This document shows positions 62,840 to 64,000 of a stretch of DNA of 64,000 bases, piece after piece. The notes under the pieces are model-generated. The model searched no databases. It saw only the letters and a program-made list of their open reading frames with translations, and was not told the origin of the DNA. The stretch's first letter is position 1; every line of letters starts with the position of its first letter. Source of the DNA: an uncultured Bacilli bacterium (lineage in GTDB: Bacteria > Bacillota_I > Bacilli_A > RF39 > UBA660); NCBI GenBank assembly GCA_934141245.1, contig CAKPCB010000006.1:17298-81297 (forward strand). Direction: 5' to 3'. The translations under genes were made by a program, and so were the position numbers.

Positions 62840-63598
62840 ATGTATTTTAATTATTTATCAAGCAAAATCTATTATGAAAAAATTGGAAATTCTAACAAAA
62901 CTTTAATTATATTACCTGGATGGGGAGATAATAGAAAAACTTTTAGTTCAATTATTAAAAAGCTCAAATATAAATTTACAATATATATTTTTGATTATCC
63001 AGGGTTTGGAAACAGTAGTATACCAAACAAAGATTTAACAATTTATAACTATGCAGAAATAATTATCGCATTTATGAATAAAAACAAAATAGAAAATCCA
63101 CATATTATGGGACATTCATTTGGTGGAAGAATAATATTAGTAATGAATGGATACTACAATATAAAGTTTCAAAAAATATTGTTAATATCTTCTGCTGGTA
63201 TAAAACCCAAATCAAAAAAGAAGAAAAATATTAAACAACGTATATATAAATTACTTAAAATTATAGGTAAAATACTACCAAGAAAGATAAATACAATTTA
63301 TCAAAATATGCTAATTTCTATTTTTGGATCAAATGATTATAAGTCATTAACACCAGAATTAAGAAAAACATTTATAAATATTGTTAACGAAGATCTAACA
63401 AAATATTTGGAAAACATAGATTCAAACACACTATTAATTTGGGGTGAAGATGATATAGATACTCCAATAAATGATGCAATTATAATGAACAAATATATTA
63501 AAAACTCAGCACTTATTACAATTAAAAAAGCTACTCACTTTTGTTATTTAGAATATTCTTCATATGTTATATCAATTATTCTATCGTTTTTTGAATGA
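62840..63598 (+). CDS. Alpha/beta hydrolase
   Basis: 252 aa. Oxyanion segment LPGWGDNRKTF, nucleophile elbow MGHSFGGR (Ser near residue 95), Asp in WGEDDIDTPI and His in KATHFCYLEY complete the triad. There is no signal peptide. A four-helix cap region is very basic (KPKSKKKKNIKQR). GGTG lies 5 nt before the ATG; a strong terminator follows. The substrate is unknown; family members range from esterases to lactonases. Confidence 0.9.
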   Translation: MYFNYLSSKIYYEKIGNSNKTLIILPGWGDNRKTFSSIIKKLKYKFTIYIFDYPGFGNSSIPNKDLTIYNYAEIIIAFMNKNKIENPHIMGHSFGGRIILVMNGYYNIKFQKILLISSAGIKPKSKKKKNIKQRIYKLLKIIGKILPRKINTIYQNMLISIFGSNDYKSLTPELRKTFINIVNEDLTKYLENIDSNTLLIWGEDDIDTPINDAIIMNKYIKNSALITIKKATHFCYLEYSSYVISIILSFFE

Positions 63599-63625
63599 TA
63601 ATCTAATGAATTACTTAATCTTTTC

Positions 63626-63651
63626 ATACTGCTAGCCAGCAGTATTTTTTT
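63626..63651 (+). terminator. Rho-independent terminator of the alpha/beta hydrolase
   Basis: Eight-bp perfect stem ATACTGCT/AGCAGTAT (63626-63633 with 63638-63645), 4-nt loop, followed by seven T residues. Confidence 0.9.
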
Positions 63652-63664
63652 CAATATTAGCTGA

Positions 63665-64000
63665 TACTCTTATAAAAACTACCATCTTTATTTACATACT
63701 AAAAAATACCAATCAGATGTTGTTGGTTGGATGAAAGTAAATGGTACAAATATTAATTATCCTTTTGTTCAAGCAAATGATAACATATATTATCTTACAC
63801 ATAGTTTTAATAAATCATATAATGCAGCGGGATGGGTATTTTTGGATTATAGGAACAACAATACTAATAATAAAAATACAATTATATACGCTCATGGAAG
63901 AACCGATAAAACAATGTTTGGCGTAATAATACAGATAATTTTGTTATTAAAATATCTACTGAAACAGAAAATAGTTTATGGCAAATATTTAGTGTATATC
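63665..64000 (+). pseudogene. Class B sortase remnant (5' truncated, frameshifted, cut by window edge)
   Basis: In one frame from 63665 the reading is YQSDVVGWMKVNGTNINYPF, NIYYLTHSF, AGWVFLDYRNN and NTIIYAHGRTDKTMFG, the class B sortase core including the catalytic-His region. At ~63920 the frame is lost; the next frame from 63925 continues NNTDNFVIKISTETENSLW and QIFSVY, the following sortase strand, with the usual ~10-residue linker missing. There is no start codon or ribosome binding site; upstream lies an in-frame TGA (63662) and the hydrolase terminator. The catalytic Cys would lie beyond the window. It could be a sequencing/assembly break rather than a true pseudogene. Confidence 0.65.

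Noticed and set aside
63601..63664. A hydrophobic reading upstream of the sortase remnant that would look like a signal helix if TGA were Trp.
   Set aside because: The stretch is the hydrolase terminator (perfect stem plus T-run). TGA is a normal stop here: e.g. miaB and GntR end in TGA within tightly overlapping operons, and tmcAL ends in TGA inside its terminator loop.
1..64000. tRNA, rRNA, riboswitch, CRISPR or transposase sequences.
   Set aside because: No conserved tRNA loops, repeat-spacer pattern, transposase motifs or known riboswitch cores were recognised by eye; a covariance-model search would be needed to exclude small RNAs.

Overview
The window is AT-rich chromosomal DNA of a Gram-positive bacterium. 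Strong AGGAGG/AGGTGAT ribosome binding sites, TTGACA/TATAAT promoters and Bacillus-type gene neighbourhoods (uppS-cdsA-rseP, rpsP-khpA, miaB-ymcA, yceD-rpmF, radC-mreCD-spoIVFAB) place it in Bacillota, class Bacilli. It is probably an uncultured anaerobic, host-associated lineage near Erysipelotrichales/RF39; that rank is inference. UGA is used as a stop. Homologues of spoVID, cotE, spoIVFA, spoIVFB, ylbJ, a SPOR-domain SpoIIB-like protein and VrrA/YqfQ suggest an endospore former. No rRNA, tRNA, CRISPR array, prophage or insertion sequence was recognised.

Layout. 0-4.3 kb: the 5' part of a SpoVID-like coat gene, then two adjacent GntR-ABC ATPase-permease operons, each with its own promoter and terminator. 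4.3-9.4 kb: a cell-surface operon with two SipW-type signal peptidases and four TasA/camelysin-like or larger exported proteins. 9.5-18.1 kb: housekeeping (CDF metal exporter, polA, rseP, cdsA, uppS, khpA, rpsP, a DUF1461 membrane protein, a SepM-type protease). 18.1-23.6 kb: ylbJ, a VanW protein, cotE, an HExxH protein, a DUF1292 protein, a small gene broken by a 20-bp tandem duplication, and an ASCH protein. 23.6-28.2 kb: a giant MMPL exporter fused to a secreted YhgE-like part, divergent from a TetR regulator. 28.2-31.1 kb: ymcA, miaB, an ankyrin protein and a small acidic/basic protein.

31.1-37.5 kb: a membrane-protein run: an exported HExxH metallopeptidase, a PsbP-like protein, a VirB2-like/HtrA pseudoprotease fusion, prepilin peptidase, PilC/GspF, and a VrrA-like gene on the other strand. 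37.5-44.6 kb: addB-addA-ppaC. 44.7-49.5 kb: three tandem BspA-type leucine-rich-repeat surface proteins. 49.6-54.0 kb: queH, a ClpX-like AAA+ protein with an unusual N-terminus, rpmF, yceD and an InlB-repeat surface protein. 54.0-57.8 kb: spoIVFB, spoIVFA, mreD, mreC, radC and spoIIB-like, in Bacillus order but without mreB, minC and minD. 57.9-62.0 kb: a three-gene acyl-CoA dehydratase activase module and tmcAL. 62.0-64 kb: an unknown protein, an alpha/beta hydrolase and a decayed class B sortase cut by the window edge.

The strongest candidates for something not well described are the SipW-substrate operon (4.3-9.4 kb), the VirB2-like/pseudo-HtrA plus metallopeptidase module (31.1-34.8 kb), the MMPL-YhgE fusion that keeps an internal ribosome binding site and signal peptide, and the ClpX-like ATPase with a replaced N-terminus.
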